DNA of 64,000 nucleotides from Nioella aestuarii (GCF_050896395.1 NZ_JBPBBA010000014.1:1-64000); one strand, 5' to 3'. Counted from the stretch's first letter, positions 44,625 to 52,697 are shown. Numbers and translations: made by a program. Notes: generated from the sequence alone by a model not told the origin.

Positions 44625-45652
44625 CACGCAAGGCGATTCTGATCTGCCCCGGTAGGGGCACCTATAACGCGCCCGAGTTGGGCTATCTCAAGCGCCACCA
44701 CGGCCCGCGCGCAGAAATCATTGCGCGGTTCGACGCAATCCGGGCTGGTGCCGGTCTGGAAACCGTCTCCGCCCTGGATGGGGCAGAAAAATACAGCGTC
44801 TCGAAATACTCGCGCGGCGACGTGGCCTCCCCCCTCATCTGCGCCTGTTCGCTGGCCGACGCGGCGGCACTGGCCGAGGATATCGAGGTCGTCGCCGTCA
44901 CCGGCAATTCCATGGGCTGGTACCTTGCGCTTGCCGCTGGCGGCGCGCTGACGCCCGAGGACGGGTTCCGCGTCGTCGACACCATGGGCGGCCTGATGCA
45001 ACAACATCTTATCGGCGGGCAGTTGGTCTACCCCTGGATGGGCGAGGATTGGCGGGCAGACATGGCCCGCAAGACGGAGCTTCTGGCGCTTGTCAGGGAC
45101 ATCAACGCGCGCGCCAGTCAGGAATTGTACCTCTCCATTGACCTTGGCGGGATGCTGGTTCTGGCGGGGGATGAGGCTGGCCTGAAGGCCTTTGAAGCGG
45201 CCGTTCCCCCAGTAGGTGGACGCTTCCCCATGCGGCTTGCCAATCACGCCGCGTTTCATACCGCTATGCAGGCACCCGTGGCCGAAATGGGCCGCGCTGC
45301 CCTGCCCGTCTCGTTGTTCCACCAGCCGCAAAAGCCCCTCATCGACGGGCGCGGATCGGTTTGGTGGCCTCATGCGACCGACACGGAAGCACTGTGGCGC
45401 TACACGTTCGACACGCAGGTCTGCGAGACATACGACTTCACCGCCGCCATCAGCACGGCAGCGCGCGAGTTTGCCCCGGATCTGTTTATCGTCACCGGCC
45501 CCGGCGGAACCCTAGGCGGGGCTGTGGCGCAATCGCTGGTGCTGGCCCAATGGAAGGGCATGACGGATAAGGCAGGGTTCGAGGCCATTCAGGCACGCGA
45601 CAACCTGCTCGTGTCCATGGGACGTGAGGACCAACGCGGGCAAGTCACCTGA
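44621..45652 (+). CDS. FabD-like acyltransferase (ACP S-malonyltransferase family)
   Basis: This 343-residue protein has an acyltransferase/alpha-beta fold. The nucleophile elbow is VTGNSMGWYLALA (Ser about 95), the active-site His is in MRLANHAAFHTAMQ (about 206-219) and a C-terminal IVTGPGGTLGGAVAQSL block follows. These resemble malonyl-CoA:ACP transacylases but diverge from housekeeping FabD (for example CPGRGTYNAPELGYLKRH at the N-terminus). It is translationally coupled to the E1 fusion gene, so it may move the acyl group made by that enzyme onto CoA or a carrier. This is inference from coupling. Confidence 0.78.
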   Translation: MTRKAILICPGRGTYNAPELGYLKRHHGPRAEIIARFDAIRAGAGLETVSALDGAEKYSVSKYSRGDVASPLICACSLADAAALAEDIEVVAVTGNSMGWYLALAAGGALTPEDGFRVVDTMGGLMQQHLIGGQLVYPWMGEDWRADMARKTELLALVRDINARASQELYLSIDLGGMLVLAGDEAGLKAFEAAVPPVGGRFPMRLANHAAFHTAMQAPVAEMGRAALPVSLFHQPQKPLIDGRGSVWWPHATDTEALWRYTFDTQVCETYDFTAAISTAAREFAPDLFIVTGPGGTLGGAVAQSLVLAQWKGMTDKAGFEAIQARDNLLVSMGREDQRGQVT

Positions 45653-45657
45653 GACAA

Positions 45658-45677
45658 GGGGCCGGATACCCGGCCCC
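45658..45677. terminator. hairpin between convergent acyltransferase and PhyH genes
   Basis: GGGGCCGG-ATAC-CCGGCCCC is a perfect 8-bp stem with a 4-nt loop, 6 nt after the acyltransferase stop and 7 nt before the PhyH stop. It lacks a T-run on either side. It is likely a shared, possibly Rho-assisted, termination or end-protection hairpin. Confidence 0.6.
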
Positions 45678-45683
45678 CTCAGA

Positions 45684-46469
45684 TCACGCCGCGTAGATCA
45701 CAGGGAAACGCCCACCCCGGAACGGAGCGCCCTTCGCCAGGTTGTCATCATGCAACCATTCCGTGACCTCATCTCGCGGGTCATAGGTGGCGCCCTCCAC
45801 CGCGAAGCGGATCGCGTAGCCCCTCCGCCTGTGGGTCGAGGTCCGGTTGCCCATGGCCGAATGCACGCTCATCCCGTCAAAGGCCAGCGCGTCGCCGGGG
45901 TTCATATGGGGGAAGTGGAAGATGTCGTAGTCTGACCGATCCGCCTCGAAATCCGGCATATCGATGTAGTCGGGGTTTCCCTCTTCCAGATAATGCGAGA
46001 ACGCGCCGAGCTGATCGGTTTTGAAAGGCCGGTATTTCGCGCCCCACGCGTGCGATCCGCGCACGAATTCAAGCGCGCCATTGTCCGCGTCGACCTCATC
46101 CAGAGCGATCCACATGGTCATGATCGGGCCCTGAACAGGCCAATAGGGCTGATCCGTGTGCCAGCCGGTCTGGGTCTTCGTCCCCGGCTCCTTCACGAAG
46201 ATCTGGTCGTAAATAAGCGATGTCCAGGGACTGCCCGCCACCTCGGCCACACGCTGGCCGATATCCGATTGCAGGCAATAATCCTGAAACGTGCCTGGCC
46301 TCTCGCGCATGTTCTTGTAGGCGAAATAGCGTTCGCCCTTCTGCACTTCGAGATCAATCGCCGCGCGCAGTTTCTCGATCCACTCGGGCGAAACAGCGTT
46401 GCGCAGCAGCACGACACCGTCGCGCTTGTAGTCTTCCCGCACCTTGGGCAGGTCTAGGGTAAGGGTCAT
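45684..46469 (-). CDS. phytanoyl-CoA dioxygenase (PhyH) family protein
   Basis: This is an Fe(II)/2-oxoglutarate dioxygenase of 261 residues. Iron ligands are His104 and Asp106 in TGWHTDQPYW and a distal His in DGMSVHSAMGN. The 2-oxoglutarate-binding Arg is in RRRGYAIRF. The start MTLTLDLPKV at 46469 has CGGAGC upstream. The in-frame ATG at 46523 is less likely. It hydroxylates an unknown small molecule. EctD-like ectoine hydroxylase belongs to the same superfamily, but its longer conserved signature was not recognised here. Confidence 0.87.
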   Translation of the reverse strand: MTLTLDLPKVREDYKRDGVVLLRNAVSPEWIEKLRAAIDLEVQKGERYFAYKNMRERPGTFQDYCLQSDIGQRVAEVAGSPWTSLIYDQIFVKEPGTKTQTGWHTDQPYWPVQGPIMTMWIALDEVDADNGALEFVRGSHAWGAKYRPFKTDQLGAFSHYLEEGNPDYIDMPDFEADRSDYDIFHFPHMNPGDALAFDGMSVHSAMGNRTSTHRRRGYAIRFAVEGATYDPRDEVTEWLHDDNLAKGAPFRGGRFPVIYAA

Positions 46470-46840
46470 CTGGAAAGCTCCGATCATCCGGGCCGCCTTG
46501 GGCAGCCATGTCATTGGGGACAAGCCCCGGTTTCAGCGGACAGTCAAAGCGCAGGGGATGAGCGGTTGTTGATGATGAAGCAAGGCCATGTGGACCGCGC
46601 CGACCATTTCCCGGTCAGCCTGTCGCGGAACTGTTGGACTTTTTCCAGCATGTCACATGCCTTTCTGTGCCTTTTCACGCTGGCAGGCTTTGCGCGACCT
46701 GCCAAGGGAAAACGGCCATGCGTGGGTCTTGGGGAGCAAGACGTTGAGGGCTTGAGGTCGGCTTTGCGGGACAAATCTGCCCTTCGTTATGGAAACCTTG
46801 ATGTCCGGTTCCAAAAAAGGGGGTTCCGCAGGAGCCGAAC
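46470..46840. other. 371-bp gene-free stretch
   Basis: No ORF here has a ribosome site, codon pattern or recognisable protein. The 92-codon plus-strand frame at 46566-46844 overlaps the cupin stop and looks non-coding. The composition resembles the surrounding DNA. The region must contain the PhyH promoter and the cupin 3' end. No hairpin with a T-run was seen. Confidence 0.5.
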
Positions 46841-47209
46841 CTAAGCAGCAAATCCTGAACCTGACTTGCGATAGGCTTCGCGCGGTGGGGCGAAGACATC
46901 GAGCACCTTCGCGCCGTCCGGGCCCGCCTTGAAGCCGTGTTCGACGCCGCCGGGTGTGCGCCAGAAGTCGCCCGGCCCGACCGGCACGTCAACGCCGTCC
47001 TGGATGCGGGTGCCGCTGCCCTCAAGCAGCACGCCCCATTGCTCCTCGGGGTGCGAGTGGATCGATCCTTCGCTGCCGGGCTCAAAGCTGACGACGGAAA
47101 ACATCGCCTGCTCGCCAGGGAAGACGCGGGTTTCGATGCCATCGGCCAAGGCGCGGGCGATGCCCTCGCTCAGGTCGGCGAAATTGAAGAAAGTGTTAGG
47201 TCTGTCCAT
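46841..47209 (-). CDS. cupin-domain protein
   Basis: This single-domain cupin has 122 residues. The first cupin motif (GSEGSIHSHPEEQWGVLLEG, about 49-68) has the His-x-His and Glu/Gln metal ligands. The second motif follows at about 80-94 (GDFWRTPGGVEHGF) with the last His. It is probably a metal-binding isomerase, dioxygenase or sugar/acid-binding protein. It is the third gene behind the alpha/beta hydrolase and the RraA-like gene, with 27 bp from the latter, so they probably form one operon. Confidence 0.85.
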   Translation of the reverse strand: MDRPNTFFNFADLSEGIARALADGIETRVFPGEQAMFSVVSFEPGSEGSIHSHPEEQWGVLLEGSGTRIQDGVDVPVGPGDFWRTPGGVEHGFKAGPDGAKVLDVFAPPREAYRKSGSGFAA

Positions 47210-47236
47210 CGTATCCTCTTGTCGATTGGGTCGGGC

Positions 47237-47839
47237 CTATGGGTCCAGTTCAAAGATTTCCAATGTGGTTTCGCCTGCGTGAATGCGGGCGCGGATTCTC
47301 TCCTCGCGGGCGGCGACAGCGGCGACCTTGGTCAGCACTTCAGCGGCCGCATCGCAAGGGATCACCACCACGCCATCGTCGTCGCCCACAACGATATCAC
47401 CGGGGTGAACAGTGACCCCGCCAAGAACGACCGGGACGTCCGTGTCTCCGCGGTCCGTCTTGGCGGTCGCTTCGGGATGAAAGCCCCGGCAGAACACCTG
47501 AAACCCCAGCGCCGCGATATCGGGACTGTCGCGGATCGTGCAATCGAAGACGGCGCCAACCATGCCCTTGGCGATGCACCCGTCGGCAAGCAGGTCTCCA
47601 AACGGGCCGAACCGCTCAGAGCCGCCACCATCCACGACGAGGATGTCTCCGGCGACAGCATGATGAACCGCGCGATGGATCGCCCCGTTCTGGCCCGGTG
47701 TTATCCGCGCTGTGCGGGCACGGCCAGAGATGCGTTTGCCGGGGATCAGGGGCTTGATCGCGGGCGCAATCGCGCGCACGCGCGGATCAGCGTTGCAGAG
47801 ATTGCCCGTTGGAAAGGCTGCGAAATCATTTGTTGTCAT
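47237..47839 (-). CDS. RraA-family protein, putative 4-hydroxy-4-methyl-2-oxoglutarate-type aldolase
   Basis: This 200-residue RraA-fold protein has the family GDLLADGCIAKGMVGAVFD block followed by CTIRD, whose Arg-Asp pair forms the catalytic/metal site of HMG/CHA aldolases. VTVHPGDIVVGDDDGVVVIP follows near 140-159. Retention of the Arg-Asp pair argues for an aldolase or decarboxylase rather than an RNase E inhibitor. The ATG overlaps the alpha/beta hydrolase stop by 4 bp. With cupin and hydrolase neighbours, it suggests breakdown of a ring-derived or branched oxo-acid. Confidence 0.83.
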   Translation of the reverse strand: MTTNDFAAFPTGNLCNADPRVRAIAPAIKPLIPGKRISGRARTARITPGQNGAIHRAVHHAVAGDILVVDGGGSERFGPFGDLLADGCIAKGMVGAVFDCTIRDSPDIAALGFQVFCRGFHPEATAKTDRGDTDVPVVLGGVTVHPGDIVVGDDDGVVVIPCDAAAEVLTKVAAVAAREERIRARIHAGETTLEIFELDP

Positions 47840-48639
47840 GGGTTTGGATCGTGCCTTTCAAGGAAATCCGCCATCGCAGCCCAAAGCGCGGGCGGGTTGG
47901 AGTACATCGGGAAATGCCCTGAATGCGGGATCTCGATCACCTCGACACCCATCTCGGGCAAGTCTCCGAGATAGGAGAGATGGCGGTTTTGTTCGCCATA
48001 GATGAACGCGCGCGGACAAGGCAGATCGGTGAACATACCCATCAGCGGCGCATCGTCAGACTGCGCCACCATGGACGTGAAGATCGGCTCAAACGACGTG
48101 TTGCGCACCTTGGCGGGCAACGCCGCCGCGTAAAGGCCAGAGCCATATTCCGCGCGATGTCGCACCCGGTCGATGAACCCTTTGGCAAAGCCTGCGGGCG
48201 TGTCGGCCGCGTGTTCGACGATCTGGCGCGACAGGAAACAGTCTTCTGGCGCGATATTGCCCTCGATGTTCATGAAACTCAGGATCCGATCCGGCTGTTC
48301 ATGCGCCAGCAGAAGCGCGGTGAGGCCACCCATCGAATGCCCGGACATGTGGAACCGCTCGATGCCGAGGGCATCACAGGCGGCCAGCGCAACCTTGACC
48401 AAAAACGGGATCGATAGCGCATCAGGCGAGCTGACCTGCGATGCACCGCAATCGGGTGCATCCCAAAAGATCAGGCTGCGGTCCTGAAATTCGGGGCGCA
48501 TCGACAGATCGGCGTAGTCTTCCTTGGTCGAGCCAAAACCGTGCAGGCACACCAATGGTGGGCGCGTGCCTGCGCGATGCAGATACGCCAAACTGACCGT
48601 GCCCTCTGCAAAGGTCAGATCAAGCGTCCCTGAGTCCAT
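47836..48639 (-). CDS. alpha/beta hydrolase
   Basis: This 267-residue alpha/beta hydrolase has oxyanion segment LVCLHGFGSTKEDY (about 29-42), nucleophile elbow SGHSMGGLT (Ser about 100) and catalytic His in PHSGHFPMYSNP (about 240). An Asp should follow strand 7 near FIYGEQN. TTGGAGA precedes the ATG. It heads a three-gene operon (hydrolase, RraA-like, cupin) and diverges from an Lrp-type regulator 79 bp away, which probably controls it. The substrate is an ester, lactone or C-C hydrolase substrate, unresolved. Confidence 0.87.
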   Translation of the reverse strand: MDSGTLDLTFAEGTVSLAYLHRAGTRPPLVCLHGFGSTKEDYADLSMRPEFQDRSLIFWDAPDCGASQVSSPDALSIPFLVKVALAACDALGIERFHMSGHSMGGLTALLLAHEQPDRILSFMNIEGNIAPEDCFLSRQIVEHAADTPAGFAKGFIDRVRHRAEYGSGLYAAALPAKVRNTSFEPIFTSMVAQSDDAPLMGMFTDLPCPRAFIYGEQNRHLSYLGDLPEMGVEVIEIPHSGHFPMYSNPPALWAAMADFLERHDPNP

Positions 48640-48679
48640 TTTCGATCTCCAACAGGTTTTTCGTATCCAAGTGATCTAA

Positions 48680-48691
48680 ATCGTAGACGAT
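48680..48691. promoter_or_regulatory. palindrome in the Lrp / hydrolase divergent promoter
   Basis: ATCGT-AG-ACGAT is a perfect 5-bp inverted repeat with 2-nt centre, in an AT-rich stretch of the 79-bp gap between the two starts. Its position fits an Lrp-family operator controlling both genes. Confidence 0.45.
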
Positions 48692-48718
48692 TCGATTGCG
48701 TAATGATACAATGGCCGC

Positions 48719-49177
48719 ATGATCGACGCAAAAGATAAACAAATACTGTCGCTTCTTCTGGAAGACGCCGCAATTTCCAAGGCAGATATCGCCCGACAGG
48801 TGGGTCTGGCGCCCTCGGCCATTTCAGAGCGTGTGCGCAGGCTGGAAGCGGATGGTGTCATTCAGGGCTACGAGGTGCGGTTGAACCCCCATGCGCTCGG
48901 CAAACCTCTGTTGGCATTTGTCTTTGTCACCGACGCCAAGCCAAGCCTTGGTTTTGACACCGCCGCAGCCTTATCCGGCGTGACTGGCCTCGAAGAGCTG
49001 CACAAGATCGCGGGCGACGATTGCTACCTGCTGAAGATCCGGGCATCGGGTACAGATGAGCTCAACGAAATCATCGAAACCCAGATCAACCCGGTCCAAT
49101 CGGTTACGCGCGTGCGCACAACCATCGTCCTGAGCGCGGTCACAGAGCGCCCTTGCATGGCGGGTCATTCAATTTGA
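48719..49177 (+). CDS. Lrp/AsnC-family transcriptional regulator
   Basis: This 152-residue regulator has an N-terminal HTH (about 3-60, DAKDKQILSLLLEDAAISKA then LAPSAISERVRRLEADGVIQ) and a C-terminal RAM ligand domain (about 65-145, with DDCYLLKIRASGTDELNEII). It diverges from the hydrolase-RraA-cupin operon and is its probable regulator. The ligand is likely a small amino-acid-like molecule or a pathway intermediate. Confidence 0.92.
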   Translation: MIDAKDKQILSLLLEDAAISKADIARQVGLAPSAISERVRRLEADGVIQGYEVRLNPHALGKPLLAFVFVTDAKPSLGFDTAAALSGVTGLEELHKIAGDDCYLLKIRASGTDELNEIIETQINPVQSVTRVRTTIVLSAVTERPCMAGHSI

Positions 49178-49359
49178 TGACGTGACATCGTCCTCAGGAA
49201 TGACGGCCCTTAGTCTTGGCAAACCGGACATTCGCGGCACCGCAACAATGATGTAGCTGTGGGCTCTAAGCAGCCATCGCACTCCAACCCGCAGCCCCTT
49301 TCCCCTACACCCCGACCTGCCAAGCGGCTGGCCCCTCCCTATCGAGGGGCCGCACCCGA

Positions 49360-49479
49360 TTACAAAATCCCTGGCAAATCCAACCCATGCTCCCGCGCGC
49401 CGTCGTTGAGGGTCAGGTGCACAACGCCGTTCGCATCGTGGTCACGCAGAAGGATATCGCCGGAGTACATGGGAGTCAT
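49360..49479 (-). pseudogene. chimeric 39-codon remnant: enoyl-CoA-hydratase-like start joined to hutU-like end
   Basis: Directly behind the OsmC stop an ATG opens a 39-codon frame reading MTPMYSGDILLRDHDANGV and VHLTLNDG, like the first strand pair of enoyl-CoA hydratases. It then continues as AREHGLDLPGIL and stops. The last 12 residues match the C-terminus of urocanase in this window (AREHGLNLPGIL, stop at 53136) at both protein and DNA level. The frame is too short to be an enzyme. It looks like a deletion scar that fused the 5' end of an enoyl-CoA hydratase gene to the 3' end of a second urocanase copy. Confidence 0.6.
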
Positions 49480-49490
49480 TCTGCCAAAGA

Positions 49491-49940
49491 TCAGAGAATG
49501 TTGATTTCAACGCTGTCGGCCAGCGTATTGGCGATGAAGCAGTAGCGATGCGCACGCTCCTGCATCTGGGCCAACTCTGCGTCACTGACCGAAAAGCCCG
49601 TATCGAACCGCACAACCGGGTGCAGATCAATTCGCGTGACAGACATCTGCCCGCGCGGATTCTTGCCCAGATGCGCTTCGGCATAGTCATGATAGCTCGC
49701 GACCGGCCAACCGGCCTTGGCGCAAAGGGCAAGGAACGTCATCATGTGGCAACTCGACAAGGCCGAGGCCAATGCCTGTTCCGGGTTGGTGTTCGCCGGA
49801 TCTCCACCCCAATCTGGGGCAGAGTCCACGGTCACATCGTATTGGTTGTTGAACTGAACAAGATGGGCGTTCGAGTAGGCGCCGGTCTGAAAAACCGGGG
49901 TCGCCCGATGCCAGTGCAACTGGATCGCGAGGTCGGACAT
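49491..49940 (-). CDS. OsmC-family peroxiredoxin-like protein
   Basis: This 149-residue OsmC/Ohr-fold protein keeps both redox cysteines: Cys64 in LSSCHMMTFLALC and Cys134 in HRYCFIANTL. Thiol-dependent hydroperoxide reduction is therefore expected. The N-terminal Arg/Glu positions of the family are partly preserved (NPEQALASAL). It lies 29 bp downstream of the GcvT-fold gene on the same strand. Downstream it runs into the chimeric remnant. Confidence 0.88.
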   Translation of the reverse strand: MSDLAIQLHWHRATPVFQTGAYSNAHLVQFNNQYDVTVDSAPDWGGDPANTNPEQALASALSSCHMMTFLALCAKAGWPVASYHDYAEAHLGKNPRGQMSVTRIDLHPVVRFDTGFSVSDAELAQMQERAHRYCFIANTLADSVEINIL

Positions 49941-49969
49941 TTCTGGGTGCTCCGCTATGGTCCGGCCGC

Positions 49970-51112
49970 TCAGGCGGCGGCGATTTGCTTTTTCGGGTCG
50001 TAGAACGGGCGCTCAACCACGGTGGCGAGGACCGGTCCAGATCTGGTCACGACTTCAACCTCAGAGCCAAGCATAGCCTGATCGGCTGACACCATGGCCA
50101 GGGCGATGTTCTGCTTCAAACGCGGAGAGTAGACCGCCGACGTCACCTTGCCGATGGTTTTGCCGTCCTTGTTTATTTCCCAGAACGTGGTGTTCGGGCC
50201 TTGCAGCGGCTCACAATCGATGATCAGGCCAATTTGCTTGCGGGTCGCGCCCTCTTCCTTGATGCGCTTCAGAGCGGCCTTGCCGATGAAATCAGCTTCC
50301 ATGTCCAGGTTGACCAGCCGGTCGAAGCCAAGCTCGAACGGATTGGTGTGGATGTCGGCATCAGCGTGATAGGACAGCATCCCGCCTTCGATCCGGCGGA
50401 TTGACGAGGTATGGCCGGGTTTCAGACCGAACTCCATGCCAGCAGCCATGATCCGTTCCCAAAGCGCGTCGCCATAGGTACCGTCGCGCAGGTAAAGCTC
50501 ATAGCCCAGTTCGCTGGACCAACCGGTGCGCGAAACGATCAGCGGAATACCATCCAGATCCACTTCGCGCAGCCAGTAGTATTTGAGGTCCATGATCTCT
50601 TCACCAAAGAGCGCCTGCATGATCAGGCCCGAGTTCGGCCCCTGAAGCTGCAATGGCGACACGTCGGGTTCACCAATCGACACGTCCATGCCGGAATGCA
50701 CTGCCACGCCCTGAGCCCAAAGCAGAATGTCGCTGTCCGCGAGCGAGATCCAGAAGTGGTTTTCCGCCAGTCGCAGCAGGATCGGATCGTTCAGAATGCC
50801 GCCCTCGGCATTGGTGATCAGGATATACTTGCACTGGCCCACAGCCATCTTGGATAGGTCACGCGGGGTCAGCATTTGCACAAAGCGCGCCGCATCTGGC
50901 CCGGTGATTTCGACCTGCCGCTCGACCGCCACGTCACACAGGATGGCTTCGTTCACGAGGTTCCAGAAGTTCTGCTCCGGATCACCGAAATCCCGCGGGA
51001 TATACATGTGGTTATATACCGAAAACCCCTTTGCGCCCCACCGGACGGTTGCATCGAAATAGGGGGATTTGCGGATCTGGGTGCCGAAGCCGAAATCGTC
51101 TACCTGGGTCAT
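49970..51112 (-). CDS. GcvT-fold tetrahydrofolate methyltransferase, DmdA-like
   Basis: This 380-residue protein belongs to the aminomethyltransferase (GcvT) superfamily. It has VERQVEITGPDAARFVQML (about 63-81), KYILITNAEGGILNDPI, a VSPLQLQGPNSG folate-domain block and the C-terminal GCV_T_C barrel. It shares wording with DMSP demethylase DmdA (VYNHM near the N-terminus, QV-I-GPDA, GG-LNDP, DVSPL--QGP). It also differs, so it may demethylate DMSP, a related sulfonium or an N-methyl compound. Context (OsmC downstream, an Lrp regulator upstream) does not fix the substrate. Confidence 0.78.
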   Translation of the reverse strand: MTQVDDFGFGTQIRKSPYFDATVRWGAKGFSVYNHMYIPRDFGDPEQNFWNLVNEAILCDVAVERQVEITGPDAARFVQMLTPRDLSKMAVGQCKYILITNAEGGILNDPILLRLAENHFWISLADSDILLWAQGVAVHSGMDVSIGEPDVSPLQLQGPNSGLIMQALFGEEIMDLKYYWLREVDLDGIPLIVSRTGWSSELGYELYLRDGTYGDALWERIMAAGMEFGLKPGHTSSIRRIEGGMLSYHADADIHTNPFELGFDRLVNLDMEADFIGKAALKRIKEEGATRKQIGLIIDCEPLQGPNTTFWEINKDGKTIGKVTSAVYSPRLKQNIALAMVSADQAMLGSEVEVVTRSGPVLATVVERPFYDPKKQIAAA

Positions 51113-51274
51113 GTCTGTCGCCTTAGTTGCAAGGGGCTGCTGAAGTCAGCAGGCGTGAGGAACTGGCGAGTGTGTAGTCCAGGACGCGGCACAAATTCGG
51201 ACTGAAAGTGGCCATTTCAGCAGGCTGATTGGGCTGAAATTTGCTGATCAAAAAGACCATTCAGACGCGCAATG

Positions 51275-51766
51275 TCAGTTCGCGCCACCGGCAATCAGTT
51301 TTGCGACATTGGGCTGAGTCGATTTGATTCTTCGGGTCGTGATATAGGTCATGTACCGCTCAATCCCGAGATCAGCGGAAAGAAGGTCATCCATCAGGGT
51401 CTGGAAGGCGGTAAGACTGTGGGTGAAGACCTGCATCACATAATCCATGCCGCCGCCCGTTGCGACGCACATGGTGACCTCATCCAATGCCTGGATCTTT
51501 GCCTCGAACCGGTCGAAATCTGTCTTTCGATGATGTGTGAGCGAGACCGTCACAATAACGTGGGAGAAACTCGCGATACGGTCCAGCGCCAAGTCCGCAT
51601 GATACCCGCGAATGTAACCGGCCGCCTTCAGCCGATCCAGACGAGCCCAACAAGGGGTCGGCGACAGGTTGACCAGCTCTGCCAGTCTCGACTTGCTCAG
51701 CTGGCCATGCTGCTGCAAGGCAGCCAATATGCGAATGTCGGCGGCATCCAATCCATTTGATTTCAT
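51275..51766 (-). CDS. Lrp/AsnC-family transcriptional regulator
   Basis: This 163-residue Lrp-type regulator has HTH LDAADIRILAALQQHGQLSK with the recognition helix NLSPTPCWARLDRLKAAGYI (about 30-49). The RAM domain (about 70-150, VTMCVATGGGMDYVMQVF) follows. The CWARLDRL pattern resembles regulators of solute and amine catabolism (DoeX-like), which is only a weak hint. The ATG overlaps the stop of an upstream hypothetical gene, and a 162-bp gap separates it from the DmdA-like gene. Confidence 0.9.
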   Translation of the reverse strand: MKSNGLDAADIRILAALQQHGQLSKSRLAELVNLSPTPCWARLDRLKAAGYIRGYHADLALDRIASFSHVIVTVSLTHHRKTDFDRFEAKIQALDEVTMCVATGGGMDYVMQVFTHSLTAFQTLMDDLLSADLGIERYMTYITTRRIKSTQPNVAKLIAGGAN

Positions 51767-52338
51767 TCGTCCCCGCCTTCCCCAAGAACCCGTGGCACCA
51801 GACGCAGCGCCTGACCATGGCTGTGTCTTTTCCCATATGCGGCAAAGAATGTATCGCCAACAGATATCTTGTTGAAATGAGTTATAGCGGCACCGGTCGG
51901 ACCTTCACCACTCAGATCGAACCGCCCGTCCCCTCTTGCTGTGCCAAAGCACGCTCCTAGCGCAGACGCTCCAGATAGCTTCGCAATCAGACCCTCAACA
52001 ATAGGTTCCATATGATCGGTGTGGCGCCCGCTACCCTTATCGAGCTGCCAGAAGTCCCTGTAGGCATTCCGAGCGACCGACACCAATCGTCCAGACAATG
52101 GACGCGCTTCCTCGGCTCTGCCGGCTGCAAGCAGATCGAGAACGAGCCCGACCAATCCAATTGGACCATGCAGCGCAGGAATATCTAAGGCGATATAAAC
52201 CCAGAAATCTCTTGATCTCAGAGTCTGCCCCTGATGGTCACGGATAATGACACCCTTCTGGGCGGCCTCCCAAGCTGCCAAGCGGTCGTCTATGGTCGGC
52301 TTTTCTGGGAGAAGATTTCCTTCGATTTCGCTGTCCAT
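51763..52338 (-). CDS. hypothetical protein, 191 residues
   Basis: This is a soluble-looking protein of unknown function. It begins MDSEIEGNLLPEKPT and has AAGRAEEARPLSGRLVSVA in a helical centre. A Gly-rich second half contains GACFGTARGDGRFDLSGEG. AAGGACAG precedes the ATG at 52338. An upstream ATG at 52419 is in frame but lacks a site. It overlaps the Lrp regulator by 4 bp and is probably co-expressed with it. No motif or family was recognised. Confidence 0.6.
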   Translation of the reverse strand: MDSEIEGNLLPEKPTIDDRLAAWEAAQKGVIIRDHQGQTLRSRDFWVYIALDIPALHGPIGLVGLVLDLLAAGRAEEARPLSGRLVSVARNAYRDFWQLDKGSGRHTDHMEPIVEGLIAKLSGASALGACFGTARGDGRFDLSGEGPTGAAITHFNKISVGDTFFAAYGKRHSHGQALRLVPRVLGEGGDE

Positions 52339-52451
52339 TGCGATCTGTCCTTCATCCTGGACTGCACGGCAATCAAACCACATCCACTGCGGGTGGCGAA
52401 AACAGAAACGGTGGAGCAACCCTCGAAGGGCGAAGGTTGCTCCCGGTAAAC

Positions 52452-52697
52452 TCAGCGCTGAGAAGCCGTCGCATTCGGATCCACATACTGGCCGCGAATG
52501 TAGTTCGCCATGTCATCCGTTGCAGGCTGGATCCACCAACCCTGCCCGTTTTCCTGAATCCAGTCGGCTGTTGCCGGAACAAGTGGCAAGCAGGTCTGCT
52601 GGAGATTGGACCAATACATATCCCAACCGCAGTCCTGGGCCATTGCTCCGACAGGTGCTACGGCGGCGAGAGTGGCGATGAAGAAAAGCTTTTTCAT
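52452..52697 (-). CDS. small exported hypothetical protein
   Basis: This 81-residue ORF has a signal peptide (MKKLFFIATLAAVAPVGAMA, cleavage before QDCGW). A short mature part is rich in Trp and Asn/Gln with two cysteines (DCGWDMYW and LQQTCLP). The start at 52697 gives the canonical signal peptide. A further ATG lies at 52715. The signal-peptide quality and a good AGGACG upstream make it credible. Function is unknown. Confidence 0.6.
   Translation of the reverse strand: MKKLFFIATLAAVAPVGAMAQDCGWDMYWSNLQQTCLPLVPATADWIQENGQGWWIQPATDDMANYIRGQYVDPNATASQR

Noticed and set aside
46566..46844. 92-codon plus-strand frame
   Set aside because: It overlaps the convergent cupin stop, lacks a ribosome site and shows no family resemblance.
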